Below are positions 24,490 through 35,333 of a DNA stretch of 64,000 nucleotides, in pieces (position 1 is the first letter of the stretch; every line of letters begins with the position of its first letter). The stretch is from NCBI RefSeq assembly GCF_042186555.1, contig NC_133325.1:90672982-90736981 (forward strand), written 5' to 3'. The position numbers and the translations under genes are program-made. A model generated the notes under the pieces. It did no database searches. It saw nothing but the letters and a program-made list of their open reading frames with translations, and was not told the DNA's origin. This DNA is from Aquarana catesbeiana (taxonomy: Eukaryota > Chordata > Amphibia > Anura > Ranidae).

Positions 24490-24662
24490 GAAGCCAGGTG
24501 GAAAATTTATTTGTACAAATAAAAAAAAGTTTACATGGAAACAGCTCAGCAATATAATCTTTGATGAAACCGAGCTTCATGATCCATAGTGGGAATCCAG
24601 AGGTAATATGGGTGGGTACAAGGTGATTTCATAGGAGGAGGACAGTTCAGTGTGCACTTCAT
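24490..24662 (-). other. COX14: COX14 3' UTR (approximate)
   Basis: This is short untranslated sequence following the COX14 stop codon on the - strand. A - strand AATAAA signal lies at 24507-24512 (TTTATT on the + strand), giving a UTR of about 170 nt. The exact cleavage site is not visible. Confidence 0.55.
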
Positions 24663-24839
24663 TCAGTCTTTAATGATGTCTTCTGTCTGGTTCTCTGCTG
24701 CGATCCGCAGCTGTTCCCTGCGGTAGAAATACCGATACACCCGGAGACTGCACAGATATCCTCCATACAGCGTCAGCAGCATCATAGTGCCAGAAAAGGT
24801 CTTGTATCCGAGATCTGCAAGTCGCTTGCTGGAAACCAT
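24663..24839 (-). CDS. COX14: cytochrome c oxidase assembly factor COX14, complete coding exon
   Basis: COX14 is a small single-pass inner mitochondrial membrane protein that couples COX1 synthesis to assembly of respiratory complex IV. The frame encodes 58 residues, against 57 in human. It starts MVSSKRLADLGYKTFSG, continues TMMLLTLYGGYLCS and ends EDIIKD before TGA. The motif LAD(I/L)GYKTFS and the hydrophobic segment ending YGGYLCS(V/L)RVY match the vertebrate family closely. One membrane helix spans about residues 16-34, followed by a basic-rich tail (RVYRYFYRREQ). There is no cleavable presequence, as expected for COX14. The acceptor AG sits at 24847-24848, so exon sequence begins at 24846 with seven untranslated bases GTTAAAG before ATG; the whole protein is in one exon, as in mammals. 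The start is the first ATG after the acceptor and has A at +4 replaced by G, a good context. Confidence 0.93.
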   Translation of the reverse strand: MVSSKRLADLGYKTFSGTMMLLTLYGGYLCSLRVYRYFYRREQLRIAAENQTEDIIKD

Positions 24840-24846
24840 CTTTAAC

Positions 24847-24914
24847 CTGAAAGATAAAAAAAAAAAAAAAAAAACAGTAAATAACCAAATGTGCAACACT
24901 CTTCAAATCTTTTA
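24847..24914 (-). other. COX14: COX14 5' UTR intron, acceptor side
   Basis: On the - strand a long T tract (24851-24869 as A on the + strand) and TTTATCTTTCAG precede the coding exon. The upstream non-coding exon is not visible in the window; it could lie anywhere to the right. Sequence from 24915 onward is repeat. Confidence 0.65.
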
Positions 24915-25472
24915 CCACTTGCCGACCCTCTGACTGGCTGCATTGGAAGCCAGAGGAGAGATTTGGAGTCTAATAGACCCCAGACTCTACATCAAGAGGA
25001 CCTGTCATGGCCTATGCCAGTGATTGTGAACCTTGGCACTCCAGATGTTTTGGAACTACATTTCCCATGATGCTCAGCTACACTGCAGAGTACATGAGCA
25101 TCATGGGAAATGTAGTTCCAAAACATCTGGGGTGCCAAGGTTCGCCATCACTGGCCTATGCTGTCACATGAGATGTTCATCCCTTGTGATGGCAATAAAG
25201 TTAATACATAAAATAAAAAAATAAAAGTGTAAAAAATTGTTTTGGATAAAAGAAATACAAGTTAAAAAAAAATAATAAATGATTGAAAGCACCCCCATGC
25301 TTATGCGCAAATGCATATGTAAGTCCCATATGCATATGTAAATGGTGATTGTACCACATATGTGAGGTATCGTTGCGAACATCAGAGCGAGAGCAATAAT
25401 TCTAGTGCCAGACCCCCTCTTTAACTCTAACCTGCAACAATTTCTAAAGTATCGCCTATGGAGATTTTTTAA
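24915..25472. mobile_element. TTAA-family host element, left part
   Basis: It begins CCACTTGCCGACC after TTTA and contains the family words TAATAGACCCCAGACTC, GGCAATAAAGTTAATAC and AGAGCGAGAGCAATAATTCT. It is split twice: by a hAT MITE at 25018-25153 and at 25472 by the 5.5-kb piggyBac-like element. It resumes at 31019-31075 (GTGCCATTCTACAGGCGTGC) and then appears truncated. Confidence 0.6.
25018..25153. mobile_element. hAT-type MITE with perfect 8-bp TSD
   Basis: Arms CAGTGATTGTGAACCTTGG and its near complement at the right end pair for about 60 bp (GGAACTACATTTCCCATGAT facing its complement), leaving a tiny loop. Identical GCCTATGC copies at 25010-25017 and 25154-25161 are an 8-bp target duplication. 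Confidence 0.85.
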
Positions 25473-25884
25473 CCACTTGCCGACCGCCTAACGTATATAT
25501 ACGTCGGCAGAATGGCACGGGCAGGCAGAATCACGTACCTGTACGTGATCTGCCTCCCGCGGGCGGGGGGTCCGATCGGACCCCCCCCCGGTGCCAGCGG
25601 CGTTCGGCATCTGACTGGGAGCGTCGGGAGGCGAGGGGGAGACCATCCGATCGTGGCCCCCCCCTCGCGATCGCTCCCAGCCAATGGGAATCCTCCCCTG
25701 CCTGTGTGTAGTTTCACACAGGCAGAGGATGTGATGTCATCTCTCCTCGGTCTGGCAGTTTCCGTCCAGCGCCGAGGAGAGAAGACATGTAAGTGCACAA
25801 CACAAACACACACAGTAGAACATGCCAGGCATACTTTACACCCCCGATCCCCCCCCCGATCGCCCCCCAATCCCCCCCCAATCA

Positions 25885-25905
25885 CCCCCCCCCCCCCCCC
25901 CCCGT
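25885..25905. repeat. poly-C tract
   Basis: An uninterrupted C run of about 20 bases is preceded by GATCCCCCCCCCGATCGCCC-type runs from 25846. Such a tract can form G-quadruplex or i-motif structures and is prone to assembly length error. Confidence 0.7.
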
Positions 25906-26374
25906 CACAAACTGACACCAAGCAGTATTTTTTTTTTTTTTTTTCTGATTACTGCATAGTGTCAGTTTGTGACAGTTACAGTGTTAGGGCAGTGAGTATT
26001 ACCCCCCTTTAGGTCTAGGATACCCCCCTAACCCCCCCTAATAAAGTTTTAACCCCTTGATCACCCCCTGTCACCAGTGTCACTAAGCGATCATTTTTCT
26101 GATCGCTGTATTAGTGTCGCTGGTGACGCTAGTTAGGGACGTAAATATTTAGGTTCGCCGTCAGCGTTTTATAGCGACAGGGACCCCCATATACTATCTA
26201 ATAAATGTTTTAACCCCTTGATTGCCCCCTAGTTAACCCTTTCACCACTGATCACCGTATAACCGTTACGGGTGACGCTGGTTAGTTCGTTTATTTTTTA
26301 TAGTGTCAGGGCACCCGCCGTTTATTACCGAATAAAGGTTTAGCCCCCTGATCGCCCGGCGGTGATATGCGTCG

Positions 26375-27084
26375 CCCCAGGCAGCGTCAGATTAGCGCCA
26401 GTACCGCTAACACCCACGCACGCAGCATACGCCTCCCTTAGTGGTATAGTATCTGTACGGATCAATATCTGATCCAATCAGATCTATACTAGCGTCCCCA
26501 GCAGTTTAGGGTTCCCGAAAACGCAGTGTTAGCGGGATCAGCCCAGATACCTGCTAGCATCTGCGTTTTGCCCCTCCGCCCGGCCCACCCAAGTGCAGTA
26601 TCAATCGAACACTGTCACTTACAAAACACTAAACGCATAACTGCAGCGTTCGCATAGTCAGGCCTGATCCCTGCGATCGCTAACAGTTTTTTTGGTAGCG
26701 TTTTGGTGAACTGGCAAGCACCAGCCCCAGGCAGCGTCAGGTTAGCGCCAGTACCGCTAACACCCACGCACGCACCGTACACCTCCCTTAGTGGTATAGT
26801 ATCTGAACGGATCAATATCTGATCCGATCAGATCTATACTAGCGTCCCCAGCAGTTTAGGGTTCCCACAAACGCAGTGTTAGTGGAATCAGCCCAGATAC
26901 CTGCTAGCACCTGCGTTTTGCCCCTCCGCCCGGCCCAGCCCAGCCCACCCAAGTGCAGTACCGATCGATCACTGACACTTACAAAACACTAAACGCATAA
27001 CTGCAGCGTTCGCAGAGTCAGGCCTGATCCTTGCGATCGCTAACAGTTTTTTTGGTAGCGTTTTGGTGAAGTGCCAAGCACCAG
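26375..27084 (+). repeat. two-copy tandem duplication, 350-bp period
   Basis: CCCCAGGCAGCGTCAG recurs at 26375 and 26725, and the two copies stay similar through TCAGATCTATACTAGCGTCC, CCGCCCGGCCCA and GCGATCGCTAACAG to CAAGCACCAG. The second copy runs straight into the transposase remnant, so it may contain its promoter or leader. Confidence 0.75.
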
Positions 27085-27528
27085 CGGCCTAGTACACCCC
27101 GGTCGTAGTCAAACCAGCACTGCAGTAACACTTGGTGACGTGGCGAGTCCCATAAGTGCAGTTCAAGCTGGTGAGGTGGCAAGCACAAGTAGTGTCCCGC
27201 TGCCACCAAAAAGACAAACACAGGCCCGTCGTGCCCATAATGCCCTTCCTGCTGCATTCGCCAATCCTAATTGGGAACCCACCGCTTCTGCAGCGCCCGT
27301 ACTTCCCCCATTCACATCCCCAACCAAATGCAGTCGGCTGCATGAGAGGCATTTTCTTTATGTCCTCCCGAGTACCCCTACCCAACGAACCCCCAAAAAA
27401 GATGTTGTGTCTGCAGCAAGCGCGGATATAGACGTGACACCCGCTATTATTGTCCCTCCTGTCCTGACAATCCTGGTCTTTGCATTGGTGAATGTTTTGA
27501 ACGCTACCATGCACTAGTTGAGTATTAG
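27071..27528 (+). pseudogene. internally deleted piggyBac-type transposase
   Basis: PiggyBac transposases excise and insert DNA at TTAA. From GTG at 27071 (where an ATG is expected) the frame reads VPSTSGLVHPGRSQTS, and later NPNWEPTASAAPVLPPFTS, the style of the disordered N-terminal region and the start of the core in this family. It then jumps to RLHERHFLYVLPSTP, which belongs near the C-terminus; the intervening catalytic core with its three aspartates (several hundred residues) is missing. A one-base slip in the A run at 27395-27400 changes frame, after which the cysteine-rich domain is intact: CCVCSKRGYRR, YYCPSCPDNPG, LCIGECFERYH, ending LVEY and TAG at 27526. This domain is the terminal zinc-binding, end-recognition module. 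It cannot catalyse transposition. Confidence 0.8.
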
Positions 27529-29084
27529 CGTAGGGTACAGCATTGCACAGACTAGGCACACTTTCACAGGGTCTCCCAAGATGCCATCGCATTTTGAGAG
27601 ACCCGAACCTGGAACCGGTTACAGTTATAAAAGTTAGTTACAAAAAAAAGTGTAAAAAAAAAAAAAAAAAAAACACATACAAAAATATAAAATAAAAAAA
27701 AAAAAAGTTGTCGTTTTATTGTTCTCTCTCTCTCTATTCTCTCTCTATTGTTCTGCTCTTTTTTACTGTATTCTATTCTGCAATGTTTTATTGTTATTAT
27801 GTTTTATCATGTTTACTTTTCAGGTATGCAATTTTTTTATACCTTACCTTTTACTGTGCTTTATTGTTAACCATTTTTTTGTCTTCAGGTACGCCATTCA
27901 CGACTTTGAGTGGTTATACCAGAATGATGCCTGCAGGTTTAGGTATCATCTTGGTATCATTCTTTTCAGCCAGCGGTCGGCTTTCATGTAAAAGCAATCC
28001 TAGCGGCTAATTAGCCTCTAGACTGCTTTTACAAGCAGTGGGAGGGAATGCCCCTCCCCCCCCAACGTCTTCCGTGTTTTTCTCTGGCTCTCCTGTCTCA
28101 ACAGGGAACCTGAAAATGCAGCCGGTGATTCAGCCAGCTGACCATAGAGCTGATCAGAGACCAGAGTGGCTCCAAACATCTCTATGGCCTAAGAAACCGG
28201 AAGCTACGAGCATTTTATGACTTAGATTTCGCCGGATGTAAACAGCGCCATTGGGAAATTGGGAAAGCATTTTATCACACCGATCTTGGTGTGGTCAGAT
28301 GCTTTGAGGGCAGAGGAGAGATCTAGGGTCTAATAGACCCCAATTTTTGCAAAAAAGAGTACCTGTCACTACCTATTGCTATGATAGGGGATATTTACAT
28401 TCCCTGAGATAACAATAAAAATGATTAAAAAAAAAAAAAAATGAAAGGAACAGTTTAAAAATAAGATAAAAAAATAATAATAATAAAGAAAAAAAAAAAA
28501 AAAAAAAAAAAAAAGCACCCCTGTCCCCCCTGCTCTCGCGCTAAGGCGAACGCAAGCGTCGGTCTGGCGTCAAATGTAAACAGCAATTGCACCATGCATG
28601 TGAGGTATCGCCGCGAAGGTCAGATCGAGGGCAGTAAGTTTAGCAGTAGACCTCCTCTGTAAATCTAAAGTGGTAACCTGTAAAGGCTTTTAAAGGCTTT
28701 TAAAAATGTATTTAGTTTGTCGCCACTGCACGTTTGTGCGCAATTTTAAAGCATGTCATGTTTGGTATCCATGTACTCGGCCTAAGATCATCTTTTTTAT
28801 TTCATCAAACATTTGGGCAATATAGTGTGTTTTAGTGCATTAAAATGTAAAAAAGTGTGTTTTTTCCCCAAAAAATGTGTTTGAAAAATCGCTGCGCAAA
28901 TACTGTGTGAAAAAAAAAAATGAAACACCCACCATTTTAATCTGTAGGGCATTTGCTTTAAAAAAAATATATAATGTTTGGGGGTTCAAAGTAATTTTCT
29001 TGCAAAAAAAAATTATTTTTTTATGTAAACAATAAGTGTCAGAAAGGGCTTTGTCTTCAAGTGGTTAGAAGAGTGGGTGATGTG

Positions 29085-30545
29085 TGACATAAGCTTCTAG
29101 ATGTTGTGCATAAAATGCCAGGACAGTTCAAACCCCCCCCAAATGACCCCATTTTGGAAAGTAGACACCCCAAGCTATTTGCTGAGAGGCATGTCGAGTC
29201 CATGGAATATTTTATATTGTGACACAAGTTGCGGGAAAGAGACAATTTTTTATTTTTTTTATTTTTTTTTGCGCAAAGTTGTCACTAAATGATATATTGC
29301 TCAAACATGCCATGGGAATATGTGAAATTACACCCCAAAATACATTCTGCTGCTTCTCCTGAGTATGGAGATACCACATGTGTGAGACTTTTTGGGAGCC
29401 TAGCCGCGTACGGGACCCCGAAAACCAAGCACCGCCTTCAGGCTTTCTAAGGCCGTAAATTTTTGATTTCACTCTTCACTGCCTATCACAGTTTCGGAGG
29501 CCATGGAATGCCCAGGTGGCAAAAAAACCCCCCAAATGACCCCATTTTGGAAAGTAGACACCCCAAGCTATTTGATGAGAGGTATAGTGAGTATTTTGCA
29601 GACCTCACTTTTTGTCACAAAGTTTTGAAAATTGAAAAAAGAAAAAAAATTTTTTTTTCTCGTCTTTCTTTATTTTCAAAAACAAATGAGAGCTGCAAAA
29701 TACTCACCATGCCTCTCAGCAAATAGCTTGGGGTGTCTACTTTCCAAAATGGGGTCATTTGGGGGGGGTTTGTGCCACCTGGGCATTCCATGGCCTCCGA
29801 AACTGTGATAGGCAGTGAGGAGTAAAATCAAAAATTTACGCCCTTAGAAATCCTGAAGGCAGTGATTGGTTTTCGGGGTCCCGTACGCGGCTAGGCTCCC
29901 AAAAAGTCCCACACATGTGGTATCCCCATACTCAGGAGAAGCAGCTAAATGTATTTTGGGGTGCAATTCCACATATGCCCATGGCCTGTGTGAGCAATAT
30001 ATCATTTAGTGACAACTTTGTGCAAAAAAAAAAAAAAAAAAAAAAATTTGTCACTTTCCCGCAACTTGTGTCAAAATATAAAACATTCCATGGACTCAAC
30101 ATGCCTCAAAGCAAATAGCTTGGGGTGTCTACTTTCCAAAATGGGGTCATTTGGGGGGGTTTTATGTCATCTGGGCATTTTATGGCCTTCAAAACTGTGA
30201 TAGGTAGTAAGGAGTAAAATCAAAAATTTACACCCTTAGAAATCCTGAAGGCGGTGATTGGTTTTCGGGGCCCCGTACGCGGCTAGGCTCCCAAAAAGTC
30301 CCACACATGTGGTATCCCCGTACTCAGGAGAAGCAGCTAAATGAATTTTGGGGTGCAATTCCACATATGCCCATGGCCTGTGTGAGCAATATATCATTTA
30401 GTGACAACTTTTTGTAATTTTTTTTTTTTTTTGTCATTATTCAATCACTTGGGACAAAAAAAATGAATATTCAATGGGCTCAACATGCCTCTCAGCAAAT
30501 TCCTTGGGGTGTCTACTTTCCAAAATGGGGTCATTTGTGGGGGTT
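29085..30545. repeat. foldback: one inverted and two to three direct copies of a ~390-bp unit
   Basis: The word GACCCCATTTTGGAAAGTAG occurs on the + strand at about 29147 and 29537, and as its complement at about 29735, 30127 and 30512. Longer matches include CGCGTACGGGACCCCGAAAA at 29407 facing CGTACGCGGCTAGGCTCCC at 29883 and 30278. Thus a left arm (29085-29640) faces a right arm (29700-30090), which is itself tandemly repeated about 392 bp further on. It is non-coding. A related short copy is at about 52755-52890. Confidence 0.75.
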
Positions 30546-31075
30546 TTGTACTGCCCTGCCATTTTAGCACCTCAAGAAACGACATAGGCAGTCATAAATT
30601 AAAGGCTGTGTAAATTCCAGAAAATGTACCCTAGTTTGTAGACGCTATAACTTTTGCGCAAACCAATAAATATACACTTATTGACATTTTTTTTACCAAA
30701 GACATGTGGCCGAATACATTTTGGCCTAAATGTATGACTAAAATTGAGTTTATTGGATTTTTTTTAGAACAAAAAGTAGAAAATATCATTTTTTTTCAAA
30801 ATTTTCGGTCTTTTTCCGTGTATAGCGCAAAAAATAAAAACGGCAGAGGTGATCAAATACTATCAAAAGAAAGCTCTATTTGTGGGAAGAAAAGGACGCA
30901 AATTTCGTTTGGTTACAGCATTGCATGACCGCGCAATTAGCAGTTAAAGCGACGCAGTGCCGAATTGTAAAAAGTGCTCTGGTCAGGAAGGGGGTAAAAC
31001 CTTCCGGGGCTGAAGTGGTTAAGTACCGTATATTGGTGCCATTCTACAGGCGTGCGCAATTTTAAAGCTTCTGCT

Positions 31076-31733
31076 TTAAAGGAATGTATGCAATCCATGA
31101 ACAATGCACACCAGGTCTTTGATGGAGGAGGATTGTTTGATTGGCTGTCGCAGTGACTGGGAGCCCACCTTACCGGTTCCCGATGGTAAACAGTGATCAG
31201 GAGCTGTCAGTGACAGAAGGGTCACTATGCTGGGGGCCCCGACTGAGCATCCTCCCAGCACAAACAGGTGACACCGACTTCATGTATATAGATGGCCCTA
31301 TGGAGTCCTCCGCTGTGCTGACACACATATGTGTGAACACTAGAGATGCATCAAAATTTCAACCGAAAATGGAGTTATCTGTATTTTGCTGATAAGAGAA
31401 AAAGGTGGAGGTGCGTTTTTTTTTTTAACTGACCAAAAATGCAGCAAGCAAGGTTTTTAACACCACAACGGAAGTGCAACAGACCAGTGAGAAGACATAC
31501 AGAGAATTTAAAGGGATGCATTTTTCTTGCGCTAAAGGTGGCAATCATTTAAATTCATTATATTAATTATTAAGTTAAATATGATACAATTGTTCGCATC
31601 TTGCATCTCTTCGCATCTCTGCAGCCGCACATCGGGAAAACGTCTCCCTGCCTGTGATTAGCGCTGCGCCGCGCCGACTTCCTGGCGGGCTCTGCACGTA
31701 GAGTGTGCGAACACGCCGGAGCTCATCCTTACC
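31076..31733. other. no gene seen
   Basis: Nothing is recognised as coding. Open frames here (for example 31141-31392) lack similarity to anything I know. The sequence may be older repeat. Confidence 0.35.
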
Positions 31734-32029
31734 CAACATGTCACACTTCAAAATTGTGCCCGCTCGTGGAACGGCGACAAACTTTGCTACTTAAAAATCT
31801 CAATAGGCAACGTTTAAAAAAATTCTAGAGGTTACCAGTTTACAGTTACAGAGAAGAGATCTAAGGCTAGAATTATTGCTCTCGCTCTAACGCACGTGGC
31901 GATACCTCACATGTGTGGTTTGAACACTGTTTACACATATGTGGGTGCGACTTGCATATGCGTTCGCTTCTGTGCGCGACCTCGGAGGAACGGGGCGCTT
32001 TACATTTTTTTTTTTTTTTTATTATTTAT
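31734..32029. mobile_element. older TTAA-family repeat (left part of host)
   Basis: It shares the words GGCGACAAACTTTGCTACTT, AGAATTATTGCTCTCGCTCT and GGCGATACCTCACATGTGTG with 14785-15328 and 57328-58480. It is interrupted at 32029 by the element 32030-33009 and continues at 33010-33065 (TTTATATTTACACTGTCC). Confidence 0.6.
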
Positions 32030-33009
32030 CCACTTCCCTACCCGGCTATTGTCAAATGTCGTCCACAGATGGGATCTCCCATCCTGGGTGGACGTCATAT
32101 GACGGCCTGGGCTTCCTGGCCGCCTAGGGGGCGTGCGCCCGCCGCATTGCTCGGGACCCGGAGCGTGTGCCCGGCGGCCGCGATGTCCGCCGGGCACCCG
32201 CGATTGCCCGTTAACCGGGCCGGACCGTGGATCTGTGTGTGTACACACACAGATCCACGTCCTGTCAGTTGTGAGGAGAGCGATCTGTGTTCCCAGTACA
32301 GCGGAACACTGATCGGTCTCCTTCCCTTGTACGTCCCCTCCCCCTACAGTTAGAATCATTCCCTAGGAAACATATTTAACCCCTTGTGTCCCCCTAGTGG
32401 TTAACCCCTTCACTGCCTGTCGCATTTACACAGTAATCAATGCAATTTTATAGCATTGATCGCTGTATTAATGTGAATGGTCCCAAAAATGTGTCAAAAG
32501 TGTCCGATGTGTCCGCCATAATGTCGCAGTCACGAAAAAAAATTGCGATTGCCGCTATTACTAGTAAAAAAAATTAATTTTTTTTTTTTTAAAATGCTAT
32601 AAATCTATCACGTATTTTATAGACGCTATAACTTTTGCGCAAACCAATCAATATACGCTTATTGCGATTTTTTTTTACCAAAAATATGTAGAAGAATACG
32701 TATCGGCCGAAACTGAGGAAAAAATTTGTTTTTTTAAAAAAAAATTGGGATATTTATTATAGCAAAAAGTAAAAAATATTGTGTTTTTTTCAAAATTGTC
32801 GCTCTTCTTTTGTTTATAGCGCAAAAAATAAAAACCGCAGAGGCGATCAAATACCACCAAAAGAAAGCTCTATTTGTGGGGAAAAAAGGACGTCAATTTT
32901 TTTTGGGTACGTCGCACGACCGCGCAATTGTCGTTTAAAGTGCGACAACGCTGAAAACTAAAAATTGGCCTGGGAAGGAAGGGGGTGAAAATGCCCTGTA
33001 TTGAACCGG
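32030..33009. mobile_element. piggyBac-like non-autonomous element with TTAT flanks
   Basis: The termini are CCACTTCCCTACCCGG and TATTGAACCGG. The flanks are TTAT on both sides (32026-32029, 33010-33013) instead of TTAA, and the host sequence continues across the join. Internal words match 16648-17986 and 60755-61687 (GGATCTGTGTGTGTACACAC, ATTACTAGTAAAAAA, CCAATCAATATACGCTTATT). It is non-coding. Confidence 0.75.
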
Positions 33010-33065
33010 TTATTTTACTTTGCATTTTTTATATTTACACTGTCCTTTAATAAAAATAAAACGCT

Positions 33066-33918
33066 CCCCCCCCATATTTCCTTCTCCCACAGGCTGCCCT
33101 CCCATTCCTCTTTCTCACACAGACCCCCCTCACCCTACCTTTGACTTTCACTCCTCCTCGGCTATCACTTCCTACAGGAAACACGTGACTAGTCCCATCC
33201 ATCACCCCGGGAAAGTCTCGATGGTGTGGGGCGGAGCAACGCGGGTCATGTGATATGCTCTTGCAGTCATCCGAGTATCCGAGGTGTCTGGCTGCAGAGT
33301 GGAGCTCCCCCGATGAACAGGAAGCATGTGGCCTCCACTCCACTTCTTTTTTTTTTTTTTTTTTTTACTGAACTTTATTGTGAATCTCTGCAGCTGGAGC
33401 TCCACTGTCACAGGAAACAGGGGGCCTCCACAACTCCACCTTTTTGTATATTTAAATTAACTTTAATGTAACAAACAACAAAGAGACACTACTACAGGAA
33501 GTGGAGGTCACATGACTTCTGTGTAGAGTGGAGCTCCAGTAACTGCAGTCTGCAGAAGATCCATTCTGCTGGGAATTGCAGAAATAGAAGATATTTTTTG
33601 GAAGTTTTGTACTTTCTGTTAAAGTTCTGTCCCTGAGCTAACTTTGTAAACTGGATTTGTTTGTAAAAGCGATTGTTTAACATTTACCAATTTACATTTT
33701 TGGTGATGATGGAAGTTCATGTTTATGTTGGAAGAAGAATGCAATCCATGTCTCTAAGCACAATTTCATTGTCCTTTTTGCCCCACCTTCATGCCAACTA
33801 ACAGGGCCAAGATTGAGACACATGGATCTCCACGCAAAAAAGCTTTACGGTTCAATGGAATGTTGGCATTAAACCTCCGTCTTCTTGAAAATCATATATA
33901 TTCTGCTGCAAATATTAT
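33066..33918. other. no gene seen; short repeats
   Basis: CTGGAGCTCCACT / AGTGGAGCTCC words recur at 33298, 33390 and 33528 in both orientations, suggesting a decayed inverted-repeat element. The rest is unremarkable. Confidence 0.4.
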
Positions 33919-34640
33919 CCACTTAGAGACCGCCCGGCCGCATTGTACTGCAGATGGATGGCCTCTGTAGGTAAAGCGATGTGCTGGTACGTCGCTGCCT
34001 ACTCCCAGGTTTAGGGCACGCACTTGTTCGGCCCCACCTAGCTCCCGCTGTGATTGTACACAGCAGGAGCTTGTCAGCAATTCCCAGCCAATGATTGACA
34101 CCCGGGACCAGCTGATCTGGGCTGTGTCCAATCACAGCTCAGAGCTCTGTGTTGAAATTCAACACGGGGCTGTACAGAGGCAGTGATCTGTCAGTGATGA
34201 GAAATTGAGTAATCATTAGTATAAAGCAGCACACTGTGCACACATTACACCTAGTTAAGGAGCATATTTAACCCCTTGATCGCCCTAGATGTTAACCCCT
34301 TCCCAGCCAGTGTCATATTTTTAGCACTGATCACTGTATTAGTGTCATTGGTGATGTCAGTGGCAATTAGACAGTTCCCCCCAGCAGCAGTTAGTGTCAG
34401 ATCGCACTATCACAGTCCCACTATAAGTCATTTAACTCCGCCATTTGTAGTATAAAACAAATAAAAAACTAAAATTTCCAGTACATATCCCAAACTTTGT
34501 AGGCACTATAACTTTCAAGCAAACCAATCAATATACACTTATTGGGATTTTTTTTGTATCAAAAACATGTACCAGAATACACTTAGGACAATATTTATAA
34601 CTCAATTTTTTTTCCCGGTTATGTTTTTTTAGCAGAAAGG
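33919..34640. mobile_element. TTAA-family element, left arm of a large palindrome
   Basis: It begins CCACTTAGAGACCGCCCGG after TTAT (33915-33918). It contains TTAACCCCTTGATCGCCCTA and AACCAATCAATATACACTTA as in other members. From about 34222 it is matched in inverse orientation at 38748-39595, with the minisatellite between the arms. The inner end is TTTAGCAGAAAG. Confidence 0.65.
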
Positions 34641-34705
34641 GTGCGGGAAGTGGCGATTTTAGCAATGGAGAGAGTGCAGTGGATGATGGGATCAGCACTG
34701 GAGAG

Positions 34706-34875
34706 TAGAGTTGCCACCTAATCCCTTTAAACCCGAACACATATTAATTATACAGGTTCTGTGGCTGATTAAGTTGGTAATTAAACTCACTTGGTGCCTT
34801 ATCTGCATTTAATTAGCCTCAGAACCTGTGTAATTCATATGTGTTCGGGTTTAAAAGGATAAGGTGGCAACTCTA
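34706..34875. mobile_element. MITE copy 1 inside the minisatellite (8-bp TSD)
   Basis: The ends TAGAGTTGCCACCTAATCCC and its complement GTGGCAACTCTA are inverted. CTGGAGAG at 34698-34705 and 34876-34883 is a perfect 8-bp duplication made of array sequence, a hAT-type signature. Length is 170 bp. Confidence 0.8.
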
Positions 34876-35333
34876 CTGGAGAGGGTGCAGTGGGTGATGG
34901 GATCGGCACTAGAGAGGGTGCAGTGGATGATGGGATCAGCACTGGAGAGGGTGCAGCGGATCAATTCGGCACTGAAGAGGGTGCAGAAATTGGCCATTTT
35001 GGCACTGGAGAGGGTGCAGGGAGCGGCGATTTCAGCACTGAAGAGGGTGCAGCAGATGATGGGATCGGCACTGGAGAGGGTGCAGTGGATGATGGGATCG
35101 GCACTGGAGAGGGTGCGGCGGATGATGGGATCGGCACTGGAGAGGGTGCAGCGGATGATGGGATCGGCACTGGAGAGGGTGCAGCAGATAATGGGAGGGA
35201 GAGGGTGCAGAAAGTGTCAATTTTGGCACTGGAGAGGGTGAAGCAGATGATGGGATCGACACTGGAGAGGGTGCAGCGGATGATGGGATCGGCACTGGAG
35301 AGGGTGAAGCAGATGATGGGATCGACACTGGAG

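Larger units (their letters stand above)
25473..31018 (+). mobile_element. 5.5-kb piggyBac-like element with TTAA duplication
   Basis: TTAA occurs at 25469-25472 and 31019-31022. The termini are CCACTTGCCGACCGCC and GGGGCTGAAGTGG. The element holds, in order: a GC-rich left region with a poly-C tract at 25885-25905; T/A-rich spacer; a 350-bp tandem duplication; a defective transposase frame at 27071-27528; T-rich sequence; a block with family words (27890-29070); a large foldback (29085-30545); and a right end with ACCAAAAGAAAGCTC-like words shared by the short elements. Its termini resemble those of the many short TTAA elements here, so it may represent the source family. Confidence 0.65.

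Noticed and set aside
25512..26012. 166-codon + and 150-codon - frames in GC-rich sequence
   Set aside because: They lie in the non-coding left region of the piggyBac-like element, have low complexity around the poly-C tract, and lack any recognisable domain.
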